A DNA stretch of 64,000 nt from the NCBI RefSeq assembly GCF_018323885.1, contig NZ_AP024585.1, positions 3,286,001 to 3,350,000 of the forward strand. The letters run 5' to 3'. This DNA is from Citrobacter amalonaticus (GTDB lineage: Bacteria; Pseudomonadota; Gammaproteobacteria; Enterobacterales; Enterobacteriaceae). The position numbers and the translations under genes were made by a program. The notes under the pieces were generated by a model. That model searched no databases and had not been told where the DNA came from. It was given only the letters and a program-made list of their open reading frames with translations. Below are positions 54,964 to 64,000 of this stretch, one piece after another (within the stretch, counting starts at the first letter, position 1; the number at the start of each line of letters is the position of its first letter).

Positions 54964-56325
54964 TCAGAAGAACAGTGACGGATCGCCCGCCCGTTTGGTC
55001 AGGCGACCGTTTGCCATAATGCCCATCGTTTCCAGCCAGCGTTCAAACTCCGGCGACGGACGCAGATTCAGCAACTGGCGTACGGTCGCCGTATCGTGGA
55101 AGGCGGTGGTCTGGTAGTTGAGCATGATGTCGTCGCCAAGCGGCATACCCATGATGTAGTTACAGCCCGCGGTGGCGAGCAGAATCATCAGGTTTTCGTT
55201 GAGGTTCTGATCGGCATCGGCATGGTTGGTGTAGCAGCAGTCACAGCCCATCGAGATGCCGCTCAGCTTGCCCATAAAGTGATCTTCCAGACCGGCACGA
55301 ATAATCTGGCGGTCGTTGTAGAGATACTCCGGCCCGATAAAGCCCACCACGGTGTTCACCAGGAATGGATCGTAGTGACGCGCCAGGCCGTAGTTACGTG
55401 CTTCCATCGTTACCTGGTCCGCCCCGAAGTTCGCCCCGGCGGACAGCGCCGAGCCCTGTCCGGTTTCAAAATACAGGCAGTTTTCTCCGGCGATCCGGTT
55501 AAACTCCGCCCCTACCGCACGCGCTTCGTCCAGCATTGCCAGCTCTACGCCGAACTCTTTTAAGCCCTTTTCACTGCCGCAGATACTCTGGAAGATCAGT
55601 CCGCCCGGCGCACCGCGACGGATCGCTTCAATCTGCGTGGTAACGTGCGCCAGCACACAGCCCTGGGTCGGGATGTTGAACTTGTCGATCACCCCATAAA
55701 CCGTGTCCAGTACGCGGCTTAAGTTCTCCACATCGTCGGTCACCGGGTTGACGCCAATCACCGCATCGCCGGCACCAAAAGAGAGCCCTTCGTAGATTTG
55801 CGCGGCAATACTCTGCACATCATCACGGGTATCGTTCGGCTGCAGACGACAGCTGAAGGTGCCCGGAATACCGATCGTGGTGTTGGCCTTTTTGATTACC
55901 GGCATTTTCTTGCCGCCGTAGATCAGATCGGCGTTAGAGCAGATCTTCGCCACTGCCGCCACCACTTCCGAGGTCAGTCCTTTACGCGTAAAGGCAATAT
56001 CATCAACCGAGGTGTCATCGCTCAGCACATGCTCACGCAGCTCGCTGATGCTCCAGTTCTTAATGCGGTTGTAGGCCGTTTCGTTGACATCGTCCTGAAT
56101 CAGGCGCGTGACGCAATCCTCTTCATAGGAAATCACCGGGTTATTGCGAATATCCGCCACCGTCATTTCCGACAACACCTGTTTCGCCGCGACACGCTCC
56201 TGCGAGCTTTGCGCCGCGACGCCGGCCAGCACATCCCCCGAACGCAGTTCGTTGGCTTTTGCCAGCACCTCTTTTACATCCTTAAACTGATAAACATTGC
56301 CGAACAATGTGGTCTTTAGTTTCAT
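54964..56325 (-). CDS. eutB: Ethanolamine ammonia-lyase large subunit EutB
   Basis: Catalytic TIM-barrel subunit of ethanolamine ammonia-lyase. 453 residues, as in E. coli. Conserved segments: TRKGLTSEVVAAVAKICSNADL, IGIPGTFSCRLQPNDTRDD, GDAVIGVNPVTDD, FETGQGSALSAGANFGADQVTMEAR, GCDCCYTNHADADQN and CNYIMGMPLGDDIMLNYQTTAFHD. No prophage interrupts it. Confidence 0.97.
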   Translation of the reverse strand: MKLKTTLFGNVYQFKDVKEVLAKANELRSGDVLAGVAAQSSQERVAAKQVLSEMTVADIRNNPVISYEEDCVTRLIQDDVNETAYNRIKNWSISELREHVLSDDTSVDDIAFTRKGLTSEVVAAVAKICSNADLIYGGKKMPVIKKANTTIGIPGTFSCRLQPNDTRDDVQSIAAQIYEGLSFGAGDAVIGVNPVTDDVENLSRVLDTVYGVIDKFNIPTQGCVLAHVTTQIEAIRRGAPGGLIFQSICGSEKGLKEFGVELAMLDEARAVGAEFNRIAGENCLYFETGQGSALSAGANFGADQVTMEARNYGLARHYDPFLVNTVVGFIGPEYLYNDRQIIRAGLEDHFMGKLSGISMGCDCCYTNHADADQNLNENLMILLATAGCNYIMGMPLGDDIMLNYQTTAFHDTATVRQLLNLRPSPEFERWLETMGIMANGRLTKRAGDPSLFF

Positions 56326-56336
56326 AAGTCGTTCCC

Positions 56337-57740
56337 TCAGGAAGGAAATGCGAGTGATTTCACCGTCACCGGCACAACCGATCCGCCAAACAAAGGCGTA
56401 CCAATGTCGATATAGTCGCCCGCCCGGACAATCACTTCGTCAATGACCGCCAGCGGGAGTTGCTGTAACTGTGGGCGCAACAGCATGCCCAGCGCTTTAC
56501 CAAAGTCCTGCTCAGCCACCACCAGCAGGGGATGCGGATTCGGGTAACGCGCGATGAAGGCCAGCAGCGCGTCGATGACCGTAAGTAATGCGGCGTAACG
56601 CACCGGCAACGAGGCGGGAAGCGCCAGTACGTATGCGTCAGTCTGTGGATCCAGATCGAGCTGCGTCAGCGCTTGTTGCCACGCGCCAACCAGATCGGCG
56701 TCATCCATCGGGATCGCCACCGGCAGATTGCGCAGCGGCAACTGAACCCCTTCCAGCCAGATGGTGCTGCCCGAGAGCGACAGCGTGTGCGCCCCTGCGC
56801 CAATCACCGTAGCGCGCACGGTCTGCGCCGGAAACTGCACGTTCATCGCACGCAGACGCGGATGCTCATGCAGCGCCGTCGCCAGCAGCGGCCCAATATC
56901 AGAAAAGCAGAACGGATCGGCAGGCAGATTGCGATAGCACTCTCCCACGCCGCCGGACAGGGTGATGACCTCCGGCTTCGCGTCCGCTGGCAGTAACCCG
57001 GTTTGCATCAGCGTTTGCGCCAGCGGCGACAACGCGCCGTCGATCACTTCTACGATCAGACTCGCCATCCGCTGCGCCACCTGCCCTAACTGCGCGACGG
57101 TCAGTGAACGGGCATCGGTACCCACCCCGAATACCTCATCGACAATCTTCTGACCGGGTTGATGGGCATGTACGACGCGCCCTTGACCGTCGGTCTCCAG
57201 CAGACGCCCGCCGACGTTCAGACAGGCGGTGCCGCTCACCTTTCCGGCATCAAACAGCGCATAGTTCGAAGTGCCGCCGCCGATGTCGATGTTCAGCACC
57301 CGGCACATCCGCTGTTCAGACAGGGTTTGCGCCCCGGCGCCGTGACTGGCAATCACCGATTCCAGATGCGGTCCGGCACTGGCAACCACAAAGTCACCGA
57401 GCGACTGGGAGAGTGTCATCACCGCCGGGCGCGCGTTGCGGGTTTTCGCGCTCTCGCCGGTGATGATGATGGCCCCTGAATCAACCGATTCCGGCGCGAT
57501 CCCCGCCGCCTGATACTGCGCGAGGATCAGCGCTTTAAGGTCGTCCTCCCGTAACCCGCCCTGCTTATCGACGGGGGTAAAGAAGACCGGGCTTTGCCAG
57601 CTAATGTCGCGTTTGATGAATTCGTAACGGGGCACCTGCGACACTGCCGCACGGTTAACCAGTTCCAGGCGCGAGAAGATCACCTGCGTGGTCGTGGTGC
57701 CGATATCGATACCGACGCTCAGTAGCTGGCGCGTGTTCAC
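56337..57740 (-). CDS. eutA: Ethanolamine ammonia-lyase reactivase EutA
   Basis: ATP-dependent factor that exchanges damaged cobalamin from EutBC. 467 residues. Actin/Hsp70-like nucleotide fold: VGIDIGTTTTQVIFS near the start, NIDIGGGTSNYALFD, and GGVGECYRN. Its start overlaps the eutH stop by four bases, so translation is coupled. Confidence 0.95.
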   Translation of the reverse strand: MNTRQLLSVGIDIGTTTTQVIFSRLELVNRAAVSQVPRYEFIKRDISWQSPVFFTPVDKQGGLREDDLKALILAQYQAAGIAPESVDSGAIIITGESAKTRNARPAVMTLSQSLGDFVVASAGPHLESVIASHGAGAQTLSEQRMCRVLNIDIGGGTSNYALFDAGKVSGTACLNVGGRLLETDGQGRVVHAHQPGQKIVDEVFGVGTDARSLTVAQLGQVAQRMASLIVEVIDGALSPLAQTLMQTGLLPADAKPEVITLSGGVGECYRNLPADPFCFSDIGPLLATALHEHPRLRAMNVQFPAQTVRATVIGAGAHTLSLSGSTIWLEGVQLPLRNLPVAIPMDDADLVGAWQQALTQLDLDPQTDAYVLALPASLPVRYAALLTVIDALLAFIARYPNPHPLLVVAEQDFGKALGMLLRPQLQQLPLAVIDEVIVRAGDYIDIGTPLFGGSVVPVTVKSLAFPS

Positions 57741-58963
57741 GATTGCGCCTCCACTTCCGTTTCTGCCGGAACGTTTTCATCTTTTGGCACCAGCATCATG
57801 GCCACGCCAATCGCCGTAACACCGCCAATCAATTTGCCGACAATCATCGGGAAGATCATGGCGTTCATATTGGCTGCCGCGAAGCCTAAGTGGTCACCCA
57901 GCGCGAAGGCTGCGGAGACGGCGAAGGCGCAGTTGAGCACTTTGCCGCGGGTATCCATCTGCTTCATCATGCCGAACATCGGGATGTTATTCGCCAGTGT
58001 CGCCACCATGCCGCCTGCTGCCATATTGTTGATTTTCAACAGGCTTCCGACGCGCATCAGCGGTTTCTCAAACCAACGGGTCAGTAACAGCACCATCGGA
58101 TACGCCCCGAGCAGCACGCAGGAGATAGAACCGATCACTTCAATGGCGCGCATCACTTCACCGGGGGTGTCGCCAGGTGCCATAAAGATGGGGTCGAGAC
58201 CGGGGATCAGCTCCCAGCCCAGCAGGAACTTGATGACTGCCGCGGCGAGACCAATGGTGATCAGCGCAACGAGAAATTTGGCGAAGATCTGGAAGCCGTT
58301 GATCATTTTTTCCGGGATGAATTTCAATCCCAGCGCCACCAGCACGGCGACGATAATCACCGGGATCATGTTCATCAGGATCAGCGCGAAGGTGAACTCG
58401 ACCGGTTGTCCGTTGATCTCAACGCCCGAATACATCGCGACCAGACCACCGGCAATACAGCCGATAGGGATCGTGACAATGCCTGCCAGCACCCCAAGCG
58501 CCAGATAACGGCGGTCAGACGGCTCTATAATGCCCAGCGCAACGGGGATAGAGAACACGATGGTGGGCCCCATCATTGCCCCCAGAATCAATCCCGAGTA
58601 GAGCCACGCCGCGACGTCGCCACCCGCCAGCTCTTTGGCAAGGAAGAAGCCGCCCATATCGCACGCCAGCAGCGTTCCGGCGAACATGGATGGGTTCGCG
58701 CCAAGCATTTCATACAGCGGAATAATCACCGGCCCGAGCAGTTTGGCTAACACCGGCGCCAGCGCGGTCATACCGACCATCGCCAGTCCCAGAGCGCCCA
58801 TCGCCATAAACCCTTCTTCGAACTGACCGCCGGATCCCTCAATACTTTTGCCGAACTTCCCGAGGAAACGCGCCGACCCGCCGAACTGCGACAGGATCCT
58901 GTCCACGGCGGCAATCAGCATAAAGAACATCATGATGTACATGATGATTTCGTTAATTCCCAT
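57737..58963 (-). CDS. eutH: Ethanolamine transporter EutH
   Basis: Inner-membrane protein for ethanolamine uptake, needed at low or acidic ethanolamine. The start at 58963 (MGINEIIMYIMMFFMLIAAVDRIL) gives 408 residues, as in E. coli; the upstream frame extension is REP sequence. Ten or so helices; GANPSMFAGTLLACDMGGFFLAKELAGGD and the FALGDHLGFAAANMNAMIFP segment are family features. Overlaps eutA by four bases. Confidence 0.95.
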   Translation of the reverse strand: MGINEIIMYIMMFFMLIAAVDRILSQFGGSARFLGKFGKSIEGSGGQFEEGFMAMGALGLAMVGMTALAPVLAKLLGPVIIPLYEMLGANPSMFAGTLLACDMGGFFLAKELAGGDVAAWLYSGLILGAMMGPTIVFSIPVALGIIEPSDRRYLALGVLAGIVTIPIGCIAGGLVAMYSGVEINGQPVEFTFALILMNMIPVIIVAVLVALGLKFIPEKMINGFQIFAKFLVALITIGLAAAVIKFLLGWELIPGLDPIFMAPGDTPGEVMRAIEVIGSISCVLLGAYPMVLLLTRWFEKPLMRVGSLLKINNMAAGGMVATLANNIPMFGMMKQMDTRGKVLNCAFAVSAAFALGDHLGFAAANMNAMIFPMIVGKLIGGVTAIGVAMMLVPKDENVPAETEVEAQS

Positions 58964-58982
58964 ACCCTTATCTCCATTTGCC

Positions 58983-59082
58983 AGGCTTTTCGTAGACCGG
59001 ATAAGCGCAGCGTCATCAGGCAATGATGTCGCGTTTTGCCGGATGGCGGCGCGAACGCCTTATCTGGCCTACGTCCTGGTAT
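58983..59082. repeat. REP pair (BIME) between eutG and eutH
   Basis: Two REP units: AGACCGGATAAGCGCAGCGTCATCAGGCA near 58996-59022 and GCCGGATGGCGGCGCGAACGCCTTATCTGGCCTACG near 59039-59073. They interrupt the otherwise close-packed eut genes. Confidence 0.8.
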
Positions 59083-59086
59083 GCTT

Positions 59087-60274
59087 TTATTGTGCCGCCG
59101 CGTACAACTCGATAATGTTGCTCTGCGTGGCGGTGCGTGGGTTGCTGCGTATACAAATATCCTCCAGCGCGGCTTGCGCCCAGACGCTGTAGTGTTCTGG
59201 TTTTGCGCCGACATCAGCGAGCCGTTTGTTCAGGCCCACCTCCGCAATCAGTTCGCTGACGGCGGCGATAGCGTCGCGATCGTCTGCTTTCTTATTGGTC
59301 AAGGCGCGTCCGATATGGCTAAAGCGTTCGCGACACACCATACGGTTAAAGCCCATCACCGTTGGCAGCAGCATGGCGTTCGCCTGGCCGTGCGGAATGT
59401 GCAATGTGGCGCCAGGCTGATGCGCCATCGCATGACACAGCCCCAGCCCGGCGCTGGAAAACGCCATTCCTGCCATGCAGGAGGCCAGCAGCATGCTCTC
59501 CCGTGCGGCGAGGTCGTGACCGTAGCCCACCGCTTTCGGCAGCGATTTGCCAATCATTGCAATTGCGCCAATCGCCAGGCTGTCGGTAAACGGCGAGGCA
59601 TTCAGCGCGCTGTATGCCTCAACCGCGTGCGTCAGCGCATCAATCCCGGTCATTGCCGTCACATGAGGCGGTACGCCTTCAGTCAGCGCGGCATCAAGGA
59701 TTGCCACGTCCGGCATCAGCGTCGCATGTGCCAGCACCTGCTTGCGTCCTGTCGCCGCGTCGATAATCACCGTTACGTTCGTGGTTTCCGATCCGGTTCC
59801 GGCGGTGGTGGGGACAGCAATCAACGGCAGTCGCGGGCGTAAGCTGCTGTATTCCGTCATCTGGGCCAGCGTCTGATGTGGATTCGTCACCAGCAGGGCG
59901 ACAGCTTTTGCCGCATCCAGCACCGAACCGCCGCCAAAGGCAACAACGCCGTCGCATTTTGACTCGCGCAATTGGGCGACCGCTGCGCAGACGTCGGTGA
60001 TGCACGGCTCACCCATCGGACACGGCCAGACCGTCATCGCCACGCCTTTCATCGCCAGACTGCGCTCTAACGACGCGGTCATCCCCGCCTGATGCAGGAA
60101 ACTGTCGACCATCACGAACAGATGGCTTAAGCCTCGCGATTGCGCTTCCTGTCCGCAGGAACTGAGCGCCCCGAGCCCGCACAGCGTGACCGGCGGTACG
60201 CTGAACGTTTTCATGCGTTGCAGATTCAGGGTATCGAATGCCTGAAAGAGCGCCGTCTGCAATTCAGCTTGCAT
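59087..60274 (-). CDS. eutG: Iron-dependent alcohol dehydrogenase EutG
   Basis: Reduces acetaldehyde to ethanol, recycling NADH to NAD+ inside the microcompartment. 395 residues. The N-terminal 20 residues (MQAELQTALFQAFDTLNLQRM) form an amphipathic helix suited to encapsulation. NAD motif GGGSVLDAAKAVALL, metal-site motifs TGIDALTHAVEAYSA, GLCHAMAHQPGA and GQANAMLLP. Its start overlaps the eutJ end by 11 bases. Confidence 0.95.
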   Translation of the reverse strand: MQAELQTALFQAFDTLNLQRMKTFSVPPVTLCGLGALSSCGQEAQSRGLSHLFVMVDSFLHQAGMTASLERSLAMKGVAMTVWPCPMGEPCITDVCAAVAQLRESKCDGVVAFGGGSVLDAAKAVALLVTNPHQTLAQMTEYSSLRPRLPLIAVPTTAGTGSETTNVTVIIDAATGRKQVLAHATLMPDVAILDAALTEGVPPHVTAMTGIDALTHAVEAYSALNASPFTDSLAIGAIAMIGKSLPKAVGYGHDLAARESMLLASCMAGMAFSSAGLGLCHAMAHQPGATLHIPHGQANAMLLPTVMGFNRMVCRERFSHIGRALTNKKADDRDAIAAVSELIAEVGLNKRLADVGAKPEHYSVWAQAALEDICIRSNPRTATQSNIIELYAAAQ

Positions 60275-61103
60275 AGATTCCCTCCGCTTTCTCTCTCCCG
60301 CTGTTGGCGATCGCCAGCGGTGTCATAAACAGGCTATGCCGGGGCAGATGTACCTGGAGTTCAGGAAAGCGCTGGCGAAACAACGCCTCTACGCCCGGTT
60401 GCATACAAGAGCCGCCCGCCAGCCATAAATCGGCTATTTCTTGTCCTTCGATATGACGAGCAACGATCTCCGCCATTTTCTCGTAGACCGGTTTCACCAC
60501 CGGCCAAATCTCCTGCGCGTTGCTGCGCTTGACCTGCTCGGCCTCTTCCAGCTCGATGCGCCGGTTTCCGGCCAGCGTCAGCGAAATGTGGTGGCCGCCC
60601 GTCGCTTCATCCGCCGAGTACGTCACTTTGCCCTGTTTGACGATGGCGATCCCGGTCGTGCCGCCACCGATATCCACGACACCGGCGTTATCCAGTTGCA
60701 GCAGATCGGCGACCGCGGTTGGTTCATCCAGCACATGGCTGACCTCCAGCCCGGCAGATTCCAGCACGTTGATGGAAATGCGCGGGTCGGTGCCCGGCGG
60801 GAACGACGTCGCCGCGTGGGTAAACCGGCTACCGAGCTGTTGTTCGAGCGTATCGAGATGGCGGCGCACAATTGTGACCGCACCGAAGAAATCCCAGACG
60901 ATGCCGTCGCGCACGACGTCAGCCCAGTCAAGACACACCGCGACCGGCTGTCCGTCACCGTCGACAACCATCGACACCACGTCGCAGGTGCCGAGATCAA
61001 CACCCAGCCACAGCGCGGAATCGCTCGTCGCAGGCGCCTGATTACACAGGTCAGCGGCTTTTTGCAGTCTTGGCGTGAGCCAATTTTCTTCGTCGTGCGC
61101 CAT
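60264..61103 (-). CDS. eutJ: Hsp70-like protein EutJ
   Basis: Putative chaperone of the eut system. 279 residues from the second of two adjacent ATGs (MAHDEENWLTPRL), chosen by homology. Hsp70/actin nucleotide-binding fold: GVDLGTCDVVSMVVD, DEPTAVADLLQLDNAGVVDIGGGTTGIAIV, and LAGGSCMQPG. There is no substrate-binding domain, so it is not a full DnaK. Exact role unknown. Confidence 0.93.
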   Translation of the reverse strand: MAHDEENWLTPRLQKAADLCNQAPATSDSALWLGVDLGTCDVVSMVVDGDGQPVAVCLDWADVVRDGIVWDFFGAVTIVRRHLDTLEQQLGSRFTHAATSFPPGTDPRISINVLESAGLEVSHVLDEPTAVADLLQLDNAGVVDIGGGTTGIAIVKQGKVTYSADEATGGHHISLTLAGNRRIELEEAEQVKRSNAQEIWPVVKPVYEKMAEIVARHIEGQEIADLWLAGGSCMQPGVEALFRQRFPELQVHLPRHSLFMTPLAIANSGREKAEGIYAS

Positions 61104-61113
61104 CATTCATCCC

Positions 61114-62517
61114 TTATACAATTCGAAACGCATCCACCAATACACAGCGACGCAGACGCACAAACGTACGCGCGCTGGTCACCCCTTCTCCGGTTGGCGT
61201 GGTGATGGTCATGGTGGTCCAGCCTTCACCACCCAGCCCCAGCCCGGCAATGCACGGTCCATTCTTGACAAAGATGCTGGTATCAATGGCGTTCGCCATC
61301 CGGTTCATGTTGTCGATGTTGCGTGAGTGCATCGCAGCGGTATGGTGGCAGCCGCCTTCCAGTTGCACCGCCAGCGCAATCGCCTCGTCGACATTTGCCA
61401 CCCGCACCACCGGCAGAACCGGCATCATCAGTTCCGTGACGGCAAAAGGATGCGTGGCTGACGTTTCAACAAACAGCAGACGGGTTTGCGGCGGAACTTG
61501 CAGGCCAATGGCGGCGGCGATTTTTGCCGCGTCGCGTCCGACCCAGTCACGACTGACAGTGCCTTTGCCGCGTTCATCGATATTTTTCAGCAGCACCGGC
61601 TGGAGCTGTTCGGCCTGTGCGGCGCTCAGTTTCACTGCCTGCTGGCCTTCCATCAGGCGCATCAGCTCATCCGCCACGCTATCGACGACAATCAGTACCT
61701 TTTCATCCGCGCAGATGATGTTGTTATCGAAAGAAGCGCCTTTGACGATGGATTGTGCAGCCCGCGCCAGATCCGCCGTCTCATCGACGACCACCGGCGG
61801 ATTACCGGCACCGGCGGCAATCAGACGTTTATTGGTGTGTTTGCGGGCAGCGTCGACCACCGCTTCGCCGCCGGTGACGACCAGCAGACCAATGCCTGGG
61901 TACTTAAACAACCGCTGTGCGGTTTCAATATCCGGGTTCGCCACGGTCACCAGCAGGTTTTCCGGGCCACCTGCCGCCACCACCGCCTGGTTAAGCAGTG
62001 TGATAGCGCGTTGTGAAACGCCTTTCGCCGCCGGATGGGGAGCGAACACGACGCTGTTACCCGCGGCAATCAGGCTGATGGCGTTATTAATCACTGTCGC
62101 CGCCGGGTTAGTAGATGGCGTCACTGAGGCGACGACGCCCCACGGCGCATTTTCGATCAGCGTCAGGCCGTTATCGCCGGTGAGTACCTGCGGCGATAAG
62201 CACTCCACGCCCGGCGTCCCGCGAGCCTGTGCCACGTTTTTGGCAAATTTATCGTCGACGCGTCCCATGCCGGTCTCTTCGACGGCAAGTTCCGCTAATT
62301 CTTTGGCATGCTTTTCGCCCGCTTCACGGATGGCGTGAATGGCAAGCTGGCGCATCGCCACGCTCTTCAGCCCCTGCTGAGCGACTTTTGCTGCCGCCAC
62401 CGCATCATCCAGGGAGGCAAAGACGCCCATTTCATGAACGGCGGTCGCGGGTTGACTGCTGTCTTTCATTTTCAGCAGTACCGCTTTCACCACCTGTTCA
62501 ATATCCTGTTGATTCAT
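61114..62517 (-). CDS. eutE: CoA-acylating acetaldehyde dehydrogenase EutE
   Basis: Converts acetaldehyde, CoA and NAD+ to acetyl-CoA inside the microcompartment. 467 residues. The N-terminal MNQQDIEQVVKAVLLKMKDS is the encapsulation helix, followed by a Ser/Pro linker. The nucleophilic Cys is in SFDNNIICADEKVLIV. Other aldehyde dehydrogenase landmarks are TPSTNPAATVINN and VTGGEAVVDAARKHTNKR. Confidence 0.96.
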   Translation of the reverse strand: MNQQDIEQVVKAVLLKMKDSSQPATAVHEMGVFASLDDAVAAAKVAQQGLKSVAMRQLAIHAIREAGEKHAKELAELAVEETGMGRVDDKFAKNVAQARGTPGVECLSPQVLTGDNGLTLIENAPWGVVASVTPSTNPAATVINNAISLIAAGNSVVFAPHPAAKGVSQRAITLLNQAVVAAGGPENLLVTVANPDIETAQRLFKYPGIGLLVVTGGEAVVDAARKHTNKRLIAAGAGNPPVVVDETADLARAAQSIVKGASFDNNIICADEKVLIVVDSVADELMRLMEGQQAVKLSAAQAEQLQPVLLKNIDERGKGTVSRDWVGRDAAKIAAAIGLQVPPQTRLLFVETSATHPFAVTELMMPVLPVVRVANVDEAIALAVQLEGGCHHTAAMHSRNIDNMNRMANAIDTSIFVKNGPCIAGLGLGGEGWTTMTITTPTGEGVTSARTFVRLRRCVLVDAFRIV

Positions 62518-62528
62518 GATGTTCAGTC

Positions 62529-62816
62529 CTATTTGTGGAATATCACCTGACCGCCAGCCACCACTTCATCGACGATACCAATCACGCACAGATCGACAGG
62601 GGACGCTTCGCTGCGATGCGCCTGGCGAGCAGAACTGCCGCTAACCAGCAGCACCCACTCCCCGGTTCCCGCCCCGATGCTGTCAATGGCGACGGCACAC
62701 TGCCCGTCGGGATTTCCCTGGGCATCGATCATCTCCACCATCAGCAATTTATCGTGTGCCAGTCCTTGATGGCGTACGGTACAAACGATTTGTCCTGTGA
62801 CGACTGCCAGTTTCAT
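62529..62816 (-). CDS. eutN: Microcompartment vertex protein EutN
   Basis: BMV/Pf03319-type shell protein that caps vertices of the polyhedral shell. 95 residues, as in E. coli: MKLAVVTGQIVCTVRHQGL, VAIDSIGAGTGEWVLLVSGSSAR, and CVIGIVDEVV near the end. It is 11 bases upstream of eutE. Confidence 0.95.
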   Translation of the reverse strand: MKLAVVTGQIVCTVRHQGLAHDKLLMVEMIDAQGNPDGQCAVAIDSIGAGTGEWVLLVSGSSARQAHRSEASPVDLCVIGIVDEVVAGGQVIFHK

Positions 62817-62844
62817 ACCCGCCTCCGTGGGTTACGTTGTGCTG

Positions 62845-62888
62845 CGATCCTGTAGGCCGGATAAGCGCAGCGCCATCCGGCCCCCAGT
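62845..62888. repeat. REP element between eutM and eutN
   Basis: TGTAGGCCGGATAAGCGCAGCGCCATCCGGCCCCC matches a REP unit with paired GCCGGAT/ATCCGGC arms. Could protect the 3' end of the abundant eutM message. Confidence 0.8.
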
Positions 62889-62893
62889 CCTGC

Positions 62894-63184
62894 TTAGATG
62901 TTGCTGTCGCCTTTGAAGCTGATCGGGAAGACTTCTTCCAGATCGCCATGCGGACGCGGAATCACGTGAACGGAGACCAGTTCGCCGATACGCTGTGCCG
63001 CTGCGGCACCGGCATCTGTTGCTGCTTTGCAGGCCGCGACATCGCCACGAACCATCGCAGTCACCAGACCGCCGCCAATCTGTTTCACACCAACCAGCTT
63101 CACGCGTGCGGCTTTTACCATCGCATCAGAGGCCTCAATCAGTGCAACCAGGCCCCGGGTTTCAATCATTCCTAAAGCTTCCAT
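62894..63184 (-). CDS. eutM: Major microcompartment shell protein EutM (BMC-H)
   Basis: Hexameric shell protein that forms the facets. 96 residues (E. coli 97): [64 protein letters not shown], the canonical BMC fold. The pore loop VKQIGGGL is intact. A REP element follows it. Confidence 0.97.
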   Translation of the reverse strand: MEALGMIETRGLVALIEASDAMVKAARVKLVGVKQIGGGLVTAMVRGDVAACKAATDAGAAAAQRIGELVSVHVIPRPHGDLEEVFPISFKGDSNI

Positions 63185-63220
63185 TGTGTTTTCCTCTCAT
63201 GGGGTCCAGAACGGGACCAT

Positions 63221-64000
63221 TTATACAACCAGGGTTTGTGAGTCACGTTCGCGTCTCACGTCAGTCTGGCGCGGCATGGCTGCCACCAACGCCAGTTCGA
63301 TAATTTCCTGTACGCTACAGCCTCGCGAAAGGTCATGAAGCGGTGCGGCAAGCCCCTGAATCAGCGGCCCGACGGCACGATACCCTCCCAGACGCTGGGC
63401 GATTTTGTAACCAATATTGCCGGCCTCCAGTGACGGAAAAACCATCACGTTGGCGTTACCGCGCAAAGGGCTGGCGGGCGCTTTTTGCGCAGCGACCTCC
63501 GGCACAAAGGCGGCGTCAAACTGCAATTCGCCATCCACCAGTAGCGTGGGCGCACGTTCGCGAACAATCTCCGTTGCCTGCTGCACGTTCGCCACGCAGG
63601 GATGACGGGCGCTACCCTGACTGGAGAATGACAGCATCGCCACACGCGGTTCTTCACCGGTGATGGCGCGCCAGGTGTCGGCGCTGGCGATCGCGATATC
63701 TGCCAGTTGCGCCGCCGTCGGCTGCGGCACCACGCTGCAGTCGGCAAACCCTAACGCGGGTCCGACGTACTGCGGCAGCATCAGGAAAATGGACGACAGC
63801 GTTTTACATCCCGGCTGCAGGCCAATAATGCGTAAGCCCGCACGCAGCACGTTAGCTGTGGATGAAAGGTTGCCAGCGATACAGACATCCGCCTGGCCTG
63901 CGCTTACCATCGCCGCAGCAAACATCAGCGGGTCATTGAGTTTCTCAAGGGCATCCGGCGGCGTTTTCTCTCCAGATCGGGCGAGCCAGCGCTGGGCGAA
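63221..64000 (-). CDS. eutD: Phosphotransacetylase EutD (start beyond window end)
   Basis: Converts acetyl-CoA to acetyl phosphate and releases CoA, closing the CoA cycle in the microcompartment. The frame is open to base 64000, where it reads [24 protein letters not shown], so about 80 N-terminal residues of the 338 expected lie outside. Family motifs: [77 protein letters not shown]. It is 36 bases upstream of eutM. Confidence 0.95.
   Translation of the reverse strand, partial: FAQRWLARSGEKTPPDALEKLNDPLMFAAAMVSAGQADVCIAGNLSSTANVLRAGLRIIGLQPGCKTLSSIFLMLPQYVGPALGFADCSVVPQPTAAQLADIAIASADTWRAITGEEPRVAMLSFSSQGSARHPCVANVQQATEIVRERAPTLLVDGELQFDAAFVPEVAAQKAPASPLRGNANVMVFPSLEAGNIGYKIAQRLGGYRAVGPLIQGLAAPLHDLSRGCSVQEIIELALVAAMPRQTDVRRERDSQTLVV

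Noticed and set aside
61199..62338. 379-residue open frame antisense to eutE
   Set aside because: Low-complexity Ser/Thr/Ala composition, complementary to the conserved aldehyde dehydrogenase; a shadow.

Overview
The window is a chromosomal segment of a gamma-proteobacterium of the family Enterobacteriaceae, most likely Citrobacter or a close relative of Salmonella. Gene order and protein lengths follow the E. coli K-12 segment mntH-nupC-yfeA-alaXW-yfeCD-gltX-valUXY-lysV-xapRBA-yfeR-yfeH-ypeB-ligA-zipA-cysZ-cysK-ptsHI-crr-pdxK-cysMAWUP-ucpA-yfeX-yfeY-yfeZ-ypeA-amiA-hemF-eut. The ptsJ and yfeJ pair is known from Salmonella and absent from K-12. No species call is possible without a search.

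Layout. 1-2724: a NagA/AgaA-type deacetylase cut by the window edge, convergent with a PRD-type regulator. 2813-9240: mntH, nupC, a cyclic-di-GMP phosphodiesterase, two tRNA-Ala, yfeC and yfeD. 9257-11355: gltX, then three tRNA-Val and one tRNA-Lys with promoter and terminator. 11356-22302: an Rhs/type VI secretion accessory island between tRNA-Lys and xapR. It holds a VgrG, a full-length PAAR-Rhs protein with a JAMM-like toxin tip, an exported NTF2-like immunity protein, two orphan Rhs tips each followed by a small membrane protein, and a degenerate zincin-like protein. 22591-28526: xanthosine operon (xapAB) with xapR, a FlxA-like gene with a sigma-28-type promoter, yfeR, yfeH, ypeB. 28528-36790: ligA, zipA, cysZ, cysK and the ptsHI-crr phosphotransferase operon. 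36851-40061: pdxK with a small coupled gene, divergent from its likely repressor ptsJ, then yfeJ. 40094-44923: cysM and the sulfate/thiosulfate importer cysPUWA. 45078-51704: ucpA, yfeX, yfeY, yfeZ, an extra lipoprotein hydrolase, ypeA, amiA, hemF. 51762-64000: the ethanolamine utilisation operon on the minus strand, eutD (cut by the window end) through eutR.

How the genes work together. CysPUWA imports sulfate and thiosulfate; CysZ also imports sulfate; CysK and CysM make cysteine. HPr, EI and EIIA-Glc form the general PTS chain. The eut genes encode a microcompartment (shell EutM, EutN, EutL, EutK) around ethanolamine ammonia-lyase (EutBC), with reactivase, aldehyde and alcohol dehydrogenases, phosphotransacetylase, a transporter and the activator EutR. 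In the island, VgrG and PAAR would form the spike that loads Rhs, while the orphan tips and small membrane or exported proteins look like a store of alternative toxin-immunity pairs.

The core genes are ordinary. The unusual material is in the Rhs island (about 17.2-22.3 kb).
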